Origin: Actinomycetota bacterium | GTDB taxonomy: Bacteria; Actinomycetota; Actinomycetes; Nanopelagicales; Nanopelagicaceae | Assembly: GCA_009698675.1 (NCBI GenBank) | Contig: WLPT01000016.1 | Location: forward strand, 1 to 32,213 | DNA: 32,213 nt | Direction: 5' to 3' | Shown: positions 32,206 to 32,213 of the stretch, piece by piece | Numbering within the stretch: position 1 is the first letter of the stretch | Layout of the letters: every line of letters starts with the position of its first letter | Made by a program: the position numbers and the translations under genes | Notes under the pieces: generated by a model | The model's input: only the letters and a program-made list of their open reading frames with translations | Told to the model about the DNA's origin: nothing | The model's database searches: none

Positions 32206-32213
32206 TGTGGTGC

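Overview
This window looks like the chromosome of a streamlined, fairly low-GC actinobacterium. Actinobacterial hallmarks are a dnaK-grpE-dnaJ-hspR operon with HspR/HAIR operators, an EtfD-type Fe-S membrane oxidoreductase, a FadE5-like acyl-CoA dehydrogenase, a mycobacterial-type Dcd, TopA with a lysine-rich tail and an MFS-thymidylate kinase fusion. Coding density is very high: no gap exceeds about 280 bp, convergent genes abut or overlap, and base composition looks balanced rather than GC-rich. A freshwater or marine planktonic lineage such as the acI/Nanopelagicales group fits best, but that assignment is inference. No phage, insertion sequence, CRISPR array or defence island is visible.

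Layout. 1-300: tRNA-Asp and tRNA-Phe (+), then a leftward terminator. 307-3362 (-): Tat-exported beta-carbonic anhydrase, a VOC/glyoxalase-like protein and a TAP-family alpha/beta-hydrolase lipoprotein. 3449-11922 (-): holB, MFS-tmk fusion, topA and hppA (H+-pumping pyrophosphatase), a replication/nucleotide/energy block. 12087-13262: dedA (+) facing pyrE (-). 13305-16914 (-): heat-shock operon dnaK-grpE-dnaJ-hspR with two tandem HAIR-like operators. 17080-19128 (+): etfD-like. 19203-21393 (+): two-component system. 21390-23467 (-): htpX, lemA, dcd. 23545-26306 (+): fadE5-like gene and an EamA transporter. 26307-27752 (-): dnaB, preceded by a 275-bp gap with DnaA-box-like sites and palindromes. 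28028-31415: a dimethylglycine/sarcosine dehydrogenase-like gene (-) divergent from a choline-kinase-like gene (+). 31457-32205 (-): rplI and rpsR.

How the genes connect. Three flavin/Fe-S genes point to one electron route. The acyl-CoA dehydrogenase and the dimethylglycine/sarcosine dehydrogenase belong to families that commonly donate electrons to ETF, and EtfD-type proteins pass ETF electrons to menaquinone; the etfAB genes are not in the window. The kinase-like gene divergent from the dehydrogenase suggests a small choline/methylamine-related unit set between rplI and dnaB, which are neighbours in many actinobacteria.

The most general sequence signal is leaderless transcription. At seven starts lacking a Shine-Dalgarno sequence a TANNNT -10 hexamer lies exactly 6 nt before the start codon, and at two more it lies 7 nt before. 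This rule moves three starts (MFS-tmk, dcd, dehydrogenase) plus the kinase start away from the longest ORF. It also reveals a 22-bp divergent promoter between the dehydrogenase and the kinase in which the two -10 boxes overlap. Many genes in compact operons use SD motifs or 4-nt stop/start overlaps instead.
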